Below, piece after piece: positions 21,601-32,550 of a stretch of 64,000 bases of DNA. The notes beneath the pieces were generated by a model that saw nothing but the letters and a program-made list of their open reading frames with translations, did not search any database and had not been told where the DNA came from. Source of the DNA: Telmatactis stephensoni. Lineage: Eukaryota; Cnidaria; Anthozoa; Actiniaria; Isophelliidae. The first letter of the stretch is position 1. Each line of letters opens with the position of its first letter. The position numbers and the translations under genes are program-made. Location: NCBI GenBank assembly GCA_029948255.1, contig JALIZF010001579.1:186001-250000 (forward strand). Reading direction: 5' to 3'.

Positions 21601-24600
21601 TGGTCTGTCCTACTACACTACAGGGCCCACAGTAATTGGTGAAAGCTGTTGTAGTGTCTCTGCCTTCATGAGAAGGAAAAGTTAATAAACTAACTAAGGT
21701 ACTTACAATTTTTGGCAATGGAGTAGCACTGATTGCACGGCAGAGTCTACGCAGATCAAATTTAGACTGTAACCTTACGACCATGAGTTTGTACTTATTG
21801 CAGAAATGAATGGCCATGTCTGCTACTTTGCCTCCAGTGACTATCACAGTAACACCAGCAGCAACAATTTCTTTTATTTGCTAAAATATAAACAAATACA
21901 AATTTTAAAGTCAGTAGCTTTTGTGAAAAAGTGGAAGTTTCTGTTGTGCCTTGCCTTGAACACTTTGATTGAATGAGACAAAAGAAAGTGTGTGGAAAAA
22001 TGTCAAAAATTGGAGGATTTCATTATGGCTATTGCAATGACACCAAGAGCAACATTACATTTATTTCTTTATTTCTTTTACAAACAACCAAACAACCAAC
22101 CAACCAACCAAACAAACAAACAAACACACAAACAGGCAAGCAAACAAACAAACAAACAAGCAAGGAAGTAAACAAAAAGTGAAGGATTTGGTTGTGTTTT
22201 TGAATGAACTCTTAGTTAATAACTCATGGATTTTTGTAACTGCAAAAGACTGTTTTAAGTTTTGAGTCCATCTATTTTAGTAATAGCTTTTATTCACAAT
22301 TAACACCATGCTGGTTTTCGCATTGTAATGCAGATTAGTCACTTTCAAACCAGGAGAGTTCAGCTGCTTTCTTGATATAATTTTGATTTGGATAGTATGG
22401 AATAATATTTGACATCAAAATAGTATCTGTATAATCTATAGGATGAGTCAATCATCTAAAAATGGTCTCTTGTTCACATGCTTGCCCCTTTGAAGACCCC
22501 ATGGCTAATTTGCATTACAATATAAAAACCATTACCGGTACAGTGTCTATGGTGAGTATATCATAATTATTATGAAAGTGAAATCACATGGTTTTCTTGT
22601 GCAATTTGAAATTATCTTTGAACCAATCAACTTTCAATCCACCTAAAACAATTCTTTTAAAAATCAACAAATTCAAATCTATTCCCCATTGCACTTGAAG
22701 CCCTATCAATTCCTATATAAATTACTTTGTGACAGGTTAGGTATACCAGAATGTCATTATAAATTATTATTTACATGTTTCATCTGACCAAATGCTCCTT
22801 GTGAGGTTAAATAAACAAATCCAAAGCATCAAAGGGGTTAGATACCCCACTTGTAACTTACATACAACACGTTATGAAAACTTTGCAGGAGTTCATCTAA
22901 TAATTAATAATCAACTACTTTCAGCAGCAAATAATATTTATAATTATTTGATCCCAAGCTTTTGGACTCTTGTCCTTCTTCAGGGATCATCTGACGATGA
23001 TGAGAGTCTGAAAGCTTGGGATTAAATAGTCTGTTTATATTATTTGCCGATAAAACATAGTTGATTACTAATAATAAGTTATGAATCTACCCAGTGACAT
23101 AGCAATTCTAGATCATTTACTTTTACAAAGTGTGCACAACTTACAAGTACACATAATTCAAAAGTTTGATTGACGTTTAAGAGGGTTTTAAACTATTCTT
23201 GCTCTTTGTTAACTGCCCATTTCGATTGGTATTCCCTTGAGATTTGTTCCATTTTAATAAATGTGTTCATAGACCACATTGGCTAAAGTGTTGCTAAGTA
23301 TGTTTCTACCCAATGCAAAACGTCTGAGAACAGGATTCTTTGTCCTTTTACAATTTTATATTACAAAAGTTCCTATTTCCAGAGATTTTGAATTGGGTGG
23401 AAGTGTTAGCTAATTTGGTCTTTTAATTTAAAAATGTTTCGATACAAGACTATTAACTCCTAATATTTTATACCTGTTCAAGTTGTTCTTCTTCACCTTT
23501 GCTAAAACTCTTCAATTCTTCTGCACTTTTTATTAGAACAGTTCCCTGAAATATTGAACAATGCCAAAGCTTATTTTAACTAGTCTTGTGCATGAGAAAA
23601 TTCCTTCCTCTTTTTATGGAGATATTCCTATTTTTCTTAAAATCTAGGTTTAGAAATATTGCCTGTTGGCAACAGTGAACAATCTGCATGGTACAGTAAT
23701 TTTGTGGTTGATAAATGGATGGAATTAAAGTAGTTGGTAAGTGGAGGAAGTTTGTTAGTGGTTGGTAAGAGGTTGATAAAATTTAATGGTTCATAAATGG
23801 ATCTATAGAAAGTAGTTGGGAAGTGGATGGAAAGTAGTGTTGGGAAGTGGATGGAAAGTAGTGTTGGGAAATGGATGGAAAGTAGTTAGGAAGTGGATGG
23901 AAAGTAATTGATAAGTGGATGGAAAGTAGTTGGGAAGTGGATAGAAAGTATTGGGAAGTGGATGGAAAGTAGTTGGGAAGTGGATGGAAAGTAGTTGGGA
24001 AGTGACTCCTGGGATATTCCGTGGTACTGCAACCAAAACCATTGTATAACTAGTATGTAAATAATGTATGCTCTATGAGTTACTTAATATTTACCTTGGT
24101 TTCCGTCTGCATGAGATCCAAAGGACATGAATACACTACTACTTTAGCATTCTCTTTACTATTTACATCACCCTCTACAAGACGCTTGAACACCATACCT
24201 GGCATTACCATTGAGTTATGGATTCCAGAACCCTGACGAATGTATCAAATGGACATTAATTGAAGCAACTGCAGGTTAATTACAACATGTACATGAAAGC
24301 TCTTTTCTCACACAAACAATACACAGTCTCAGCAGTGTATCAGCAGTGCTTGTCTTTTCTAACACAATTAGTTAACACATACATGTACACAAAGTCAGTA
24401 ACACTTCAATGCTCATTAGTAGTGCTTGTATTTTCAAAACACAAGCAAAATAATAAGTAATGTACTGTTCATTAGCAGTTCCTGTCTTTTCTGAATTCTC
24501 ACACAAGCAACCTTACGACTCTAGTTTTACATACCAAAATTTTGATGACTCTCACATTGTCCACATTAAAAGTAGATTTTTCTGGTAATATAGAAACTAA

Positions 24601-27600
24601 AACAGCAACAATAAAATAATATTAGTCACATATGAAAGTGAATTAAACAAAAAAACATTTTGTTTCAGTCTGTTTCAATGGAAATGTTTCGTTGTCTTTA
24701 GAATATTCATTTTTCACATATAATAATTAAACAACAACAACAACAATGTAACAACAGCAACAACACCAACCACAACCAACTGAAAAAGGCAATTTCAAAG
24801 TTTTAAATACTTAAATAGCAATTATTTCAAATGTTTTTATAGACAACACGGCACTGACACAGCCATGGCATGACAAGGTGTGTTTCACACTCATATGGAA
24901 ATCTCCTCTATAGACAACATGGCACTGGTCTGTCATGGCATAGTACAGTCCTTTTCACACTCATACAACAACAACTCTATTTACAAGGGTTTAGACTCTA
25001 CTTACCACAAGCCTTTGCTATTAACTCTGATAAAAACTCCTCATTGCCATACTGAATATAAAGAAATTGAACAATGTTCATTATCATCCTCATTACACAC
25101 ATTTGAAGAGGTACCTGCCAAACAGCGTAAGCAAGCTACAGGAGGGCAATTCCACATGAGACATGAACAGTTGAATTTAGAAAAAACTATATTTCCTGAG
25201 TAATTTAAGTAATGATGAGCAATGAACTCTCTGAAATGTTTATAAAAAGTGAATAGAAGTGTTTTGTGAACTTTTCCACTCCCTCGCAGGTCTAAAACAC
25301 AAAAAGTGGACGGACAGACAAAACATGTATGGGACTTATTTATTTTTATTTTTGTTTATTTGTTTATGATTGTGGCCTAAATTGCTTGAAAATGGCATAA
25401 ACATACTAATAGCTACAATGTCAAACACAATTCAAATTTTTCCTGATGGTTTTTATGCTAAAATTATGCAATTTATCCAGAGAGGTAATGTCCGCAACAT
25501 TTTTGGGTAATGTCCGCAACATGCAAAATAAATTATAGAATCAACACGAATGTAAATTTTTGAAATTTATTGACATGATAATAAACCTTAGTTATTATAG
25601 AAACTATAGATAACTTTTGTGTTCTTCTACCATTGAGCAGTTCATAGCAATTTGAGTTTAAAAAGTACCACTCAAAAGTGTGGTTGATTTTGAGGTAATG
25701 TCCGCAACAGTTACTTTTAATTTGATAATTAATTAAATATAGGTAGAACCTAAAATTTTTTGCTGGCAAAGTAGAAGAGACCCCTTTGTGTTTCATTACA
25801 AATAGGTTTTATCAGCTAAGCTTTTTTAACTTAGAAGCTGTGACAACTTTTGTTGCAATTTTTTCCCTCTGAAGGTAATGTCCGCAACGTGGAATTGGTC
25901 AGGAACAGATTTAGGGGAAGGGTGCAGGGGGTGCACACCCCCTGAGATAACTAATCTTTTCTGTATTTTTCCAAAATATCCTCTTGATGGTTTCCAATTT
26001 CTATAATGCTTCCCCCCTCTTTTGAAGAAAATCCTGGATTTAATTGGCCCTAAGCTATGATCAAAAGTCAATTTCTCCTATGTTAATAAAGAAATTTCAG
26101 GGAGAATTTACTATTCGATCGCCATTCACTTACATTGGTTTGGCACTGTTTTCTTTTGTTTTCACTAGTCATTCTGCTTACCTGTTTACTTGCAACAGCA
26201 GTTTGTATTCCTCTGATAACTTCTTTTTCATCACTGAGACTACCAATAGATGAACAACTTAAATCTGATGAATAAAAAGTAAATAAAAGGATTGTAATAT
26301 CATCAGCAATGTAAACAAAATATTCCATCAAATATTTATTTCCCACTTTAATTACCAGTCAGTCATTATTTTTATTAGTCAGAGTAGTTTCATATGACTG
26401 TTAAATATTGGACCACATCAGTGCTTTGATGTCTACAAAGGCAATCAAAATTTCTGCCATAAGTCCCCGTTCAAAGGAGAACTCAAGTTGATGCAAGTTT
26501 TGACTTGAAACTTGCATCCTTGTTTGAACACCGCTCCACGCAAGTCGATGGAGAATTTTCAAAAACTTTCAAGGAAAAATCTGCTAGCTGAAGGACAGCA
26601 TTGAGAAAATCAGATTTGTTTTTGTTTGAATTATTTGTATGAGAGGAAATATGCAGAAGCTCAGACAAAAATAAGCAAAACAACTTGTGAAGTTTAGCGT
26701 GATAACTGTTCAAACAAGCCAAAACTTGCATTAACTTGCGATCAAATTTGAGCATGTTCAAACTGTTCGCAAGTCAATGCAAGTAGATGCAAGTTGGTGT
26801 TCAAATGAAGATACAAGTCCATGCAAGTCAAAACTTGCATTGACTTGTGTTCTCATTTACATGGGGGCCTAACTGTGCCATGCAGTGACGACACCATTTT
26901 CACAGTCCTATGAAACGTGTTCTAGATATCATTATATATAAATCTCACTGTTAGTTATCATGTCATACATGTACATTGTACCTTCTAACAATTCTAATGC
27001 TTTTTCACAAGCTTTTTCATAGCCTTCAATGATATCAGGAACAGAAACTCCCTGTGATATTGAACAAAAAAAATTAGTCTCTTCTATTACATATATATGT
27101 TATCCCAGTCAGTCAGTTGGTTAGTTAGTTGGCCAGTAGGTGGGTTGGTGATCAGCTGACCAGTCAGCCAGTCAGTCTGACAGTCAATGGGCTTGTTGGC
27201 TAGTATGTCGGTTACTCCATCCGTCCATCCATCTGTCTATCGGTCAGTTGGTTCATCAGTCAGTTTGTCAGTCAGTTCGTCAGTCAGTCTGTCAGTAAGT
27301 CAGTCAGTTGGTCATTCTGTAAGTGAGTTGGTTGGTAATTGGTCAGTCAGTCTGTTGGTCAGTCCCTCAGTCAGTCACTCACTCGGTCAGTTGCTTGATT
27401 GGTCAATTTGCTTGTAAGTCAGTTGATTGTTTGTCAGTCAATTAGCTGGTTAGTCAGTCAGTCTGATCCTTCAATCCATGCCAAAGTGTTTTTTCATGCT
27501 AGAAAAAGAAGCTTTCAAATGTCTGTGTTTGCTAAAAAAACATCACCATGTACAAATGTATATCTGCATTCCTTTTAGCATGTACAGTATCCCTTTAACT

Positions 27601-30600
27601 TACCTACTAGCAAATCACATGTATTTAAAAAAATGAATGCAGACAAAAAAGTGAAGTATTTTAGCAGAAAACAGATGTTTAAAGGAGTGCACAGGGGAAA
27701 AATGTCAATTCCCAGCTTGGGTCAAACATCCTGGGTCTATCCAGGGAATCCCTTGGAATTTGTTATATTTTTACAAGTTTGGATATTACAGATTTTCCAA
27801 GTAAAATAGAACAGATTCCCAGTTTAGATCCAGGGAAACTCCAAGTTGGGAATTGACATTTATTTTCCTGTGGTGGTTGGACATTTTTCTTCTAAGAAAA
27901 ACCACTTGGGGGACATTACACTGTAGGACATTCCTAAATAATAATAATAAATTAAATAAATTTACCATTCTAAGCAATTCCTCTGCTGCACTTAACAATG
28001 CTCCTGCAAATACCATAACAAAGTTGGTTCCATCTCCAACCTAAAAAACAATGACAAATACACTTATTTCAAAAAATATCATGGTTCAAAACATCAAGTA
28101 TCAAGGCAAGCCTGAAATGAATGCTGGTTTTGTGCTGCTAATAATTGATAATGCATTCGAATTAGACTTGTTATCAAAAGAACTGAGTGCAGTATACTAA
28201 CAAGGGCTTGAAAATGCTCACATTTTGTAATTAATTCAATAGAAACGAGTCTGATTTGAATATAATATTACAAACAAAACCAGCATTCATTTCAGTCTTG
28301 GCTTGACGCTTGTTGCTCTGAACTGCAACAACATTTTTTTAAATAGATGTATAAAAAATACCACATGCACCTGACACAAGAAGGATATAGAGTGTAACAA
28401 CTCATTTTCAGTGAAACATTTCCAGTAGGATTTGCAGGGCTATAAATACATTGTACAACTTTCTCATATACATGTATATGTAGGTATGATTATGTTACAA
28501 TAATTAAAAATAAATTACAAAAAATACTGTTAGTGTTCTGTTCTGTAGTCATGATATAAAGTTTTACATAAATCAGATCTAAAATGCTAAACAGTAGAAG
28601 TCATTAATTTTTGATTTTTTTAAGCAGCACTTTCATATTAGCTTGAAATTTGAAGGTGATTTTTTCATTTTGTAGGTGCTTTACATTACACAATCATATA
28701 CCTCTTGTTCTTGCATTTGACATGCCAATTCAATCATTTTAGCTGCTGGATGTTGGACCTAAAAATAAACAAAAATATTTTTTGAAGGAACAACCTTTTT
28801 GCATGTATTATTTTGAATGACACATACCTCAAGTTCCTTTAAAATTGTTGCTGCATCATTTGTTACAAACAATTTCTCCAAGTGGTTGACAACCATTTTA
28901 TTCATACCTATGATAAAGTCATTATTGGATAGTATTAACTGCAGTGTACTCTTATGAAAATGTACATATATTATGGATAACATAAAGTATACGTTCTCTG
29001 TATTACAGAGAAAAAAACTTTATTTTCCCTTTACTTTTCATTATGGCCCTCAATATTACCAGGGGCGGATCCAGGATTTTGCAAAGGGGGTGTCCCAAAT
29101 AGGCCTCTTGAGAGATGACATCACATCAAACATGGTGGCCTCCTAATAATGGAATCTGATGTCATCTCGCATGGTGCTAGGGGGGTGTCCGGTGCACCTA
29201 TGGACACCCCCTGGATTCCCTCCTGATTACAAATCCCAACTGGGAGGAGGCAAACCAGTTGGCAATTTACAAGCATGGTTGAGAAGCTGAATTTAAAGTA
29301 CATGTAGGGACTACATTCTTTTACATTGTGACTGAACAAGTTTTCACAAAAGTACAAGAAATGTACAAACTTGTTTGAGCTCCTTGATTGAAAAACATTT
29401 ATTTAGTAAAGTTATAAGCCCCAAGCATGATGACATTTTGATCCCCTCTCTATACCAATCCTTTTGGAGTATCTTAATTGTGTTTGTATTCTCAAAGGAA
29501 TTTATAATTAAAGATTGGAGGGCTTTCAGTGAAAATGGCCTAAATGACTTTTTGATGAAGGTTACTCAAATTTTCAAAATTGGTATCAATAGTGGCCAAA
29601 TATGAATGTCTGGTCATTTTGGAATTATCACTTAGGCCATTTTCACTGGTAACCCTTCAATTTGAATATGAAAGGTTCTGGTATAATGAAGGGGTCAAAA
29701 TGCCATTATGCTAGGTGTCTTTGGTGTGTAACTGGATAAGAGTACTAACCATTTGGTCCAAAAGATGACTGTGTGATTTTTGATAACTGTTGACATGCTT
29801 CTAAATTCCTGAATACAGCTTCTTCTAGACCACGGTATGACTAATAATACAAAAATATCAAAATGTTTGAATGGCAACAGCTTTGGTGACAAGGTTCCGT
29901 ACAAAGAAAATTATACACACATGTTGAGAAGATTGGGAGGCAAAATACAAACATTTGAAGACATCGATGGATAAACACTGTAAGTGCTCTCTGATCAAAG
30001 TATACATTCTCCCCCCCCCCCAAAAAAAAATAATAATTTCAAAGGAGAATTTAGTGTTTGAGATCACATATGCTATTTTTACAGGGACCTCTTCAATGTG
30101 CAATAGCTCTTAGAACAGTTTTTATTCCTGTGAAAACAGCACATCATGCAGTGGGTGGGTTCATTAATGGTCTTTTAGGCAAATTGACCAGCTGTGAACA
30201 CGAATCTGCTGGGTTTTGTCCGGCTGTCTCAAGAAACTCAAACCAACTTCTGATTGTAAATATCTCTGGTCTTGCCTGGTTGAGATGTCTTCCAGTTTCA
30301 AATCTTATTGAACCCCCCTGATGACAAAATGGTTATGGAAGAAATTCGGAATGTTTTATAGACAACTGGGCCCGGTTGTTCGAAAGACGATTAGCGTTGA
30401 CCCAGGATTAAATCTAAAGAAAACCATTCATTTTAACCCAGGATTAGTGTTAATCGCCCTACTGATAACTGGGTCCTGATCCACTGACACATTGGTAGAA
30501 TTGCACATTTCATACTCATGTGAACACTGGTCCAACAAAGAGAGAGAGTTTATCTAGAAAATTTTGAGTCCCAAAATTCAAAATTATTTCATTTTTTCAA

Positions 30601-31088
30601 ACATATCAAAACCATATGTCCCTCTGCCACACAGACATGATGAAAAGCTGGAAAAGAATCACCTCATCAAGGTGTACAATTCTGTGAAAGAAAATATTCT
30701 CAAAAATTCTGACGTTTGGATATTTTGTCAGAGGCATACCAAGAACCAAACATCATTGAATAATACGTTTCCCATTTTAACACATAAAACTTTGCAAATC
30801 AGCATCAGAAGCAGCATTTCCGTATTCAAACTGATATAATTTTACATGATAACTACAAAGATTTCGTTTTCAAAAAGCCGGTTTAACGAAACATGCCTCA
30901 ACACACGTGGTTGTCAAGTTCATCTGTGCTGTCAAAATCCCAACAACACAGGCAAGCTAGGCAAAATACAACCAACAAGATAGAACAATAATATAATAAG
31001 GTTTGTTACTCATAGGGTTTTATCGTAGTACCTTAGCTCCTTCTTTGAGCATATGCTCCATCGATGGTTTGGGAACGTGAAGCGCCAT
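15640..31088 (-). CDS. CCT8: T-complex protein 1 subunit theta (CCT8)
   Basis: One of eight paralogous subunits of the cytosolic TRiC/CCT chaperonin, which folds actin, tubulin and other proteins using ATP. Seventeen exons, all joining in frame at GT-AG sites: 31032-31088, 29750-29840, 28828-28907, 28702-28758, 27966-28040, 26982-27051, 26182-26264, 25006-25051, 24535-24596, 24095-24232, 23474-23545, 21707-21880, 20495-20582, 17726-17913, 16698-16862, 16130-16249, 15640-15705. The product is 543 residues, close to the usual 545-550. It starts [19 protein letters not shown]. Nucleotide-binding motifs visible are [23 protein letters not shown] and [12 protein letters not shown]. The theta-specific C-terminus is short and acidic (KDWDED). 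The start matches the family N-terminus. Introns carry many inverted-repeat elements but no broken exon. It is head-to-head with HECA. Confidence 0.97.
16310..16475. mobile_element. Dispersed GGATCC/GGGGGT-type repeat in a CCT8 intron
   Basis: Contains AGGAGGGGGTCCGG, TATAGAAATTGGAAACTGTCC, TTTTGGGAAAGTATTAAGAA and CTCCCCTAAATTCACTCCTG. Related copies lie at 25905-26045, 29058-29222, 37590-37750 and 40822-40968. Copies are 130-165 bp and of a non-autonomous type. Confidence 0.7.
18160..18363. mobile_element. Palindromic MITE with 8-bp target duplication
   Basis: Two arms of about 95 bp are near-perfect reverse complements (TTGCGAGCAGTCCCAC... and GTGGGACTGCTCGCA), with a short central loop near 18257-18267. 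It is flanked by AGATGTGC at 18152-18159 and 18364-18371. It lies in an intron of CCT8 (- strand). Confidence 0.9.
18464..19690. mobile_element. Foldback-like element with long inverted repeats
   Basis: The left arm (about 18464-18861) is the reverse complement of the right arm (about 19128-19690). Matched blocks include GAATCATTCCAATTTTATTC, ACCTTATAGTCAA, CAGTCTTTAATCACACAAAA and CATGTACTGTACCTCAGA. The left arm lacks about 130 bp present in the right arm. The 270-bp centre holds a minus-strand ORF of 72 residues (18884-19102) with no recognised domain. It sits in a CCT8 intron. Confidence 0.85.
20331..20459. repeat. GGGA/GGAA purine microsatellite
   Basis: A long polypurine run on the + strand built of GGGA and GGAA units, next to CCT8 exon 13. 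Its complement gives a spurious proline/serine-rich frame on the minus strand. Confidence 0.95.
20641..20738. mobile_element. 98-bp near-perfect palindrome
   Basis: TAATGACTTATAGTTCAGAT at the left is mirrored by ATCTGAACTATAAGTCATTA at the right, and pairing continues inward to CTTGTAAA/TTTACAAG with one mismatch. A partial related copy is at about 29267-29292 (TTTACAAGCATGGTTGAGAA). Confidence 0.88.
21252..21390. mobile_element. MITE with GGGCCGGTTGTACGAAGG-type ends
   Basis: Left end GGGCCCGGTTGTACGAAGG pairs with right end CCTTCGTACAACCGGCCCC. The interior repeats TTATCCGCTGGATAA-like motifs. A related element with GGGCCCGGTTGTTCGAAAG is at 30366-30475. Confidence 0.8.
22088..22170. repeat. 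AACC/AAAC microsatellite
   Basis: A run of ACCAACCAACC and AAACAAACAAAC units inside an intron of CCT8. Confidence 0.9.
23707..24004. repeat. Minisatellite, about 22-bp unit
   Basis: Roughly a dozen copies of a unit near GTGGATGGAAAGTAGTTGGG lie in the intron between CCT8 exons 10 and 11. They degrade towards the left end. Confidence 0.88.
24290..24525. repeat. Dispersed CAGTGCTTGTCTTTTC repeat cluster
   Basis: Repeated blocks of CATTAGCAGTGCTTGTCTTT followed by TCTCACACAAGCAA. The same unit recurs at 35615-35810 (opposite strand), 57290-57565, 57797-57855 and 60655-60755. It is found singly and in short tandem arrays. Confidence 0.72.
25905..26045. mobile_element. Dispersed GGGGGTGCACACCCCC-type repeat
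   Basis: Holds GATTTAGGGGAAGGGTGCAG, GTGCACACCCCCTGAG, TATTTTTCCAAAATATCCTC and AAAATCCTGGATTTA. It is an inverted copy of the family seen at 40822-40968 and 37590-37750. Confidence 0.7.
27100..27470. repeat. Degenerate CAGT/TGGT repeat
   Basis: About 370 bp built from GTCAGTCAGT, TTGGTTAGT and related four-base units inside a CCT8 intron. It produces a spurious serine/valine-rich frame. Confidence 0.9.
28100..28330. mobile_element. MITE related to 9979-10362, truncated
   Basis: Left AAGCCTGAAATGAATGCTGG pairs with right CCAGCATTCATTTCAGTCTT. The right side continues GCTTGACGCTTGTTGCTCTG, as in the element at 10 kb. The left end appears truncated. Confidence 0.7.
29058..29222. mobile_element. 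Dispersed GGGGCGGATCCAGG-type repeat
   Basis: Begins CAGGGGCGGATCCAGGATTT and ends CACCCCCTGGATTCCCTCC. It contains an internal short inverted repeat (GAGAGATGACATCA / TGATGTCATCTC). It lies in a CCT8 intron. Confidence 0.7.
29515..29660. mobile_element. TTGAAGGG-type MITE, copy 1
   Basis: Termini GGCTTTCAGTGAAAATGGCC and GGCCATTTTCACTGGTAACC are inverted repeats of about 40 bp. The same family is at 42793-42940 and 49565-49723, where ends read TTGAAGGGNT and NACCCTTCAA. Confidence 0.82.
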
Positions 31089-32550
31089 CTTGTATCTCTT
31101 CTTCACTACACACCTTCACTTGACGCGAACTGACTTCTGGATCTACCAAAGGAAACCCATCATATGAACTGTAATTTTAGATAAACATTTCACAATAAAA
31201 CGCTGTGACAATAAAATAATCAAATTAACATTAATTGTAATTTCTAATTGTAATTTCCTATGTTTTAGAATGGTTTTAAAAGTATTAGATTATTATTTGT
31301 ATTATCACGATTAATATTACTATTTTTTACCTAGTGGTATTATTTAACGTTCATTTATTCATTTGTTCATCCATTCATTCATTCATTCATTCGTTTATTT
31401 ATCCATTCACTCATTTACCTGTATGTATTTATTTTTATTTATTTATTTACTTATTTATTTACTTATTTATTTATTTATTTATTTATTTATTAATCTATGT
31501 ATTTATTTATTTATTTATTTATTATGATTACTCTTGATTAAAATTATTGTAGCTGTTATTATTTAATGCTATTTCATTTATTAATTCATCCATTTCTTTA
31601 TTTATTTCGTATTTTTCAATTTTTTTTAATAGTCTTTCTCTCCGTTGTTCCGTCTGGCGCTTGTGAAAATGAATCCTTGCGTGTTTTTTTCATTTTCTAT
31701 CGTCAAATACTTTATAAAGGATTTTATTTATATCGACAGTTGATATGGAATGGAATGTGTACCCCCAAATTTTTTCTTTCATCTTCGAATCTGAAGATTT
31801 ATTTCATTCTACATTTGAAATATTCTAAAGGCTTTACATCCTTGCCTGATATATTTGGTTAAATTATGCTGAAAATCGTGAATGAGAATCGTACTTTGAC
31901 TAAATCATGAACTCATCTTCATTCAACAGGTGTTCCACATAAATTTTTTTCAACTTTACTTAACGTTGAGTTTAATAATATTTACCTTGGGTTTAAATTT
32001 TTTCCTAACTATTGATTAAGTTTCATAATATAAGAAACCACTTCAAACATTAGTTAATTTGAATAGTAGCCATTCTTCGATTTGTTGACGTGTTGCTTTT
32101 GTCTTCGTCTTCTTTTCCTAATGCCACGTCAGAAATTCTCAATGTTCTATTCATCAAAAAACTTCGCATAAATTTCTGAATTGTGCATTGATTTGAATCC
32201 TAGTTCACAACGCGATCAAAAAATTTAAATATTTCCCAGTTCTAAAAAGAAAACATCCAAGCACGCAAGCTCCTGCTTTGGTCGTCTCACCTGACTTGGC
32301 TCCCTTTTGTGAGAGAAAAGAATTTAGACAAATGAAAGTGAACTGTTTTTCGCTTTTAAATTTTTAGTGTTACGGAAAGCCTGTCCAGTGCTCATCAGCT
32401 GTTGACAGTCGCCCCTCCCCTTTCGACATGCGTACATCATTGTAAATACAAGTGCGCGACATTGGTTCTTCAAAGTGCAGGAGTGATTCAGTTGAGCTAA
32501 AAGAAGCAGTGATCTTATACCTGTTTACAGCCGAATCGTCCTCGAAAATC
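31089..32550. promoter_or_regulatory. Shared 5' region between CCT8 and HECA
   Basis: The start codons of CCT8 (-) and HECA (+) face away from each other across 1.46 kb. The middle holds a TTCA/TTTA microsatellite (about 31345-31530). The last 200 bases before HECA are less AT-rich and contain a possible splice acceptor (TTTACAG at 32524-32530) just upstream of the HECA ATG, so a 5' UTR intron is possible. No specific transcription-factor site can be asserted. Confidence 0.45.
31345..31530. repeat. TTCA/TTTA microsatellite
   Basis: Runs of ATTCATTCATTC followed by ATTTATTTATTT. They yield a spurious phenylalanine/isoleucine/tyrosine-rich frame. Confidence 0.95.

Noticed and set aside
22960..23020. 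Box C/D snoRNA in a CCT8 intron
   Set aside because: GATGATGA and CTGA occur but only a few bases apart. The segment is better explained as a short inverted repeat (CCAAGCTTTTGGACTC / GAGTCTGAAAGCTTGG).
32452..32550. Upstream extension of HECA to 32452
   Set aside because: The frame is open but that start would be GTG. The ATG at 32551 gives the N-terminus expected for headcase proteins.
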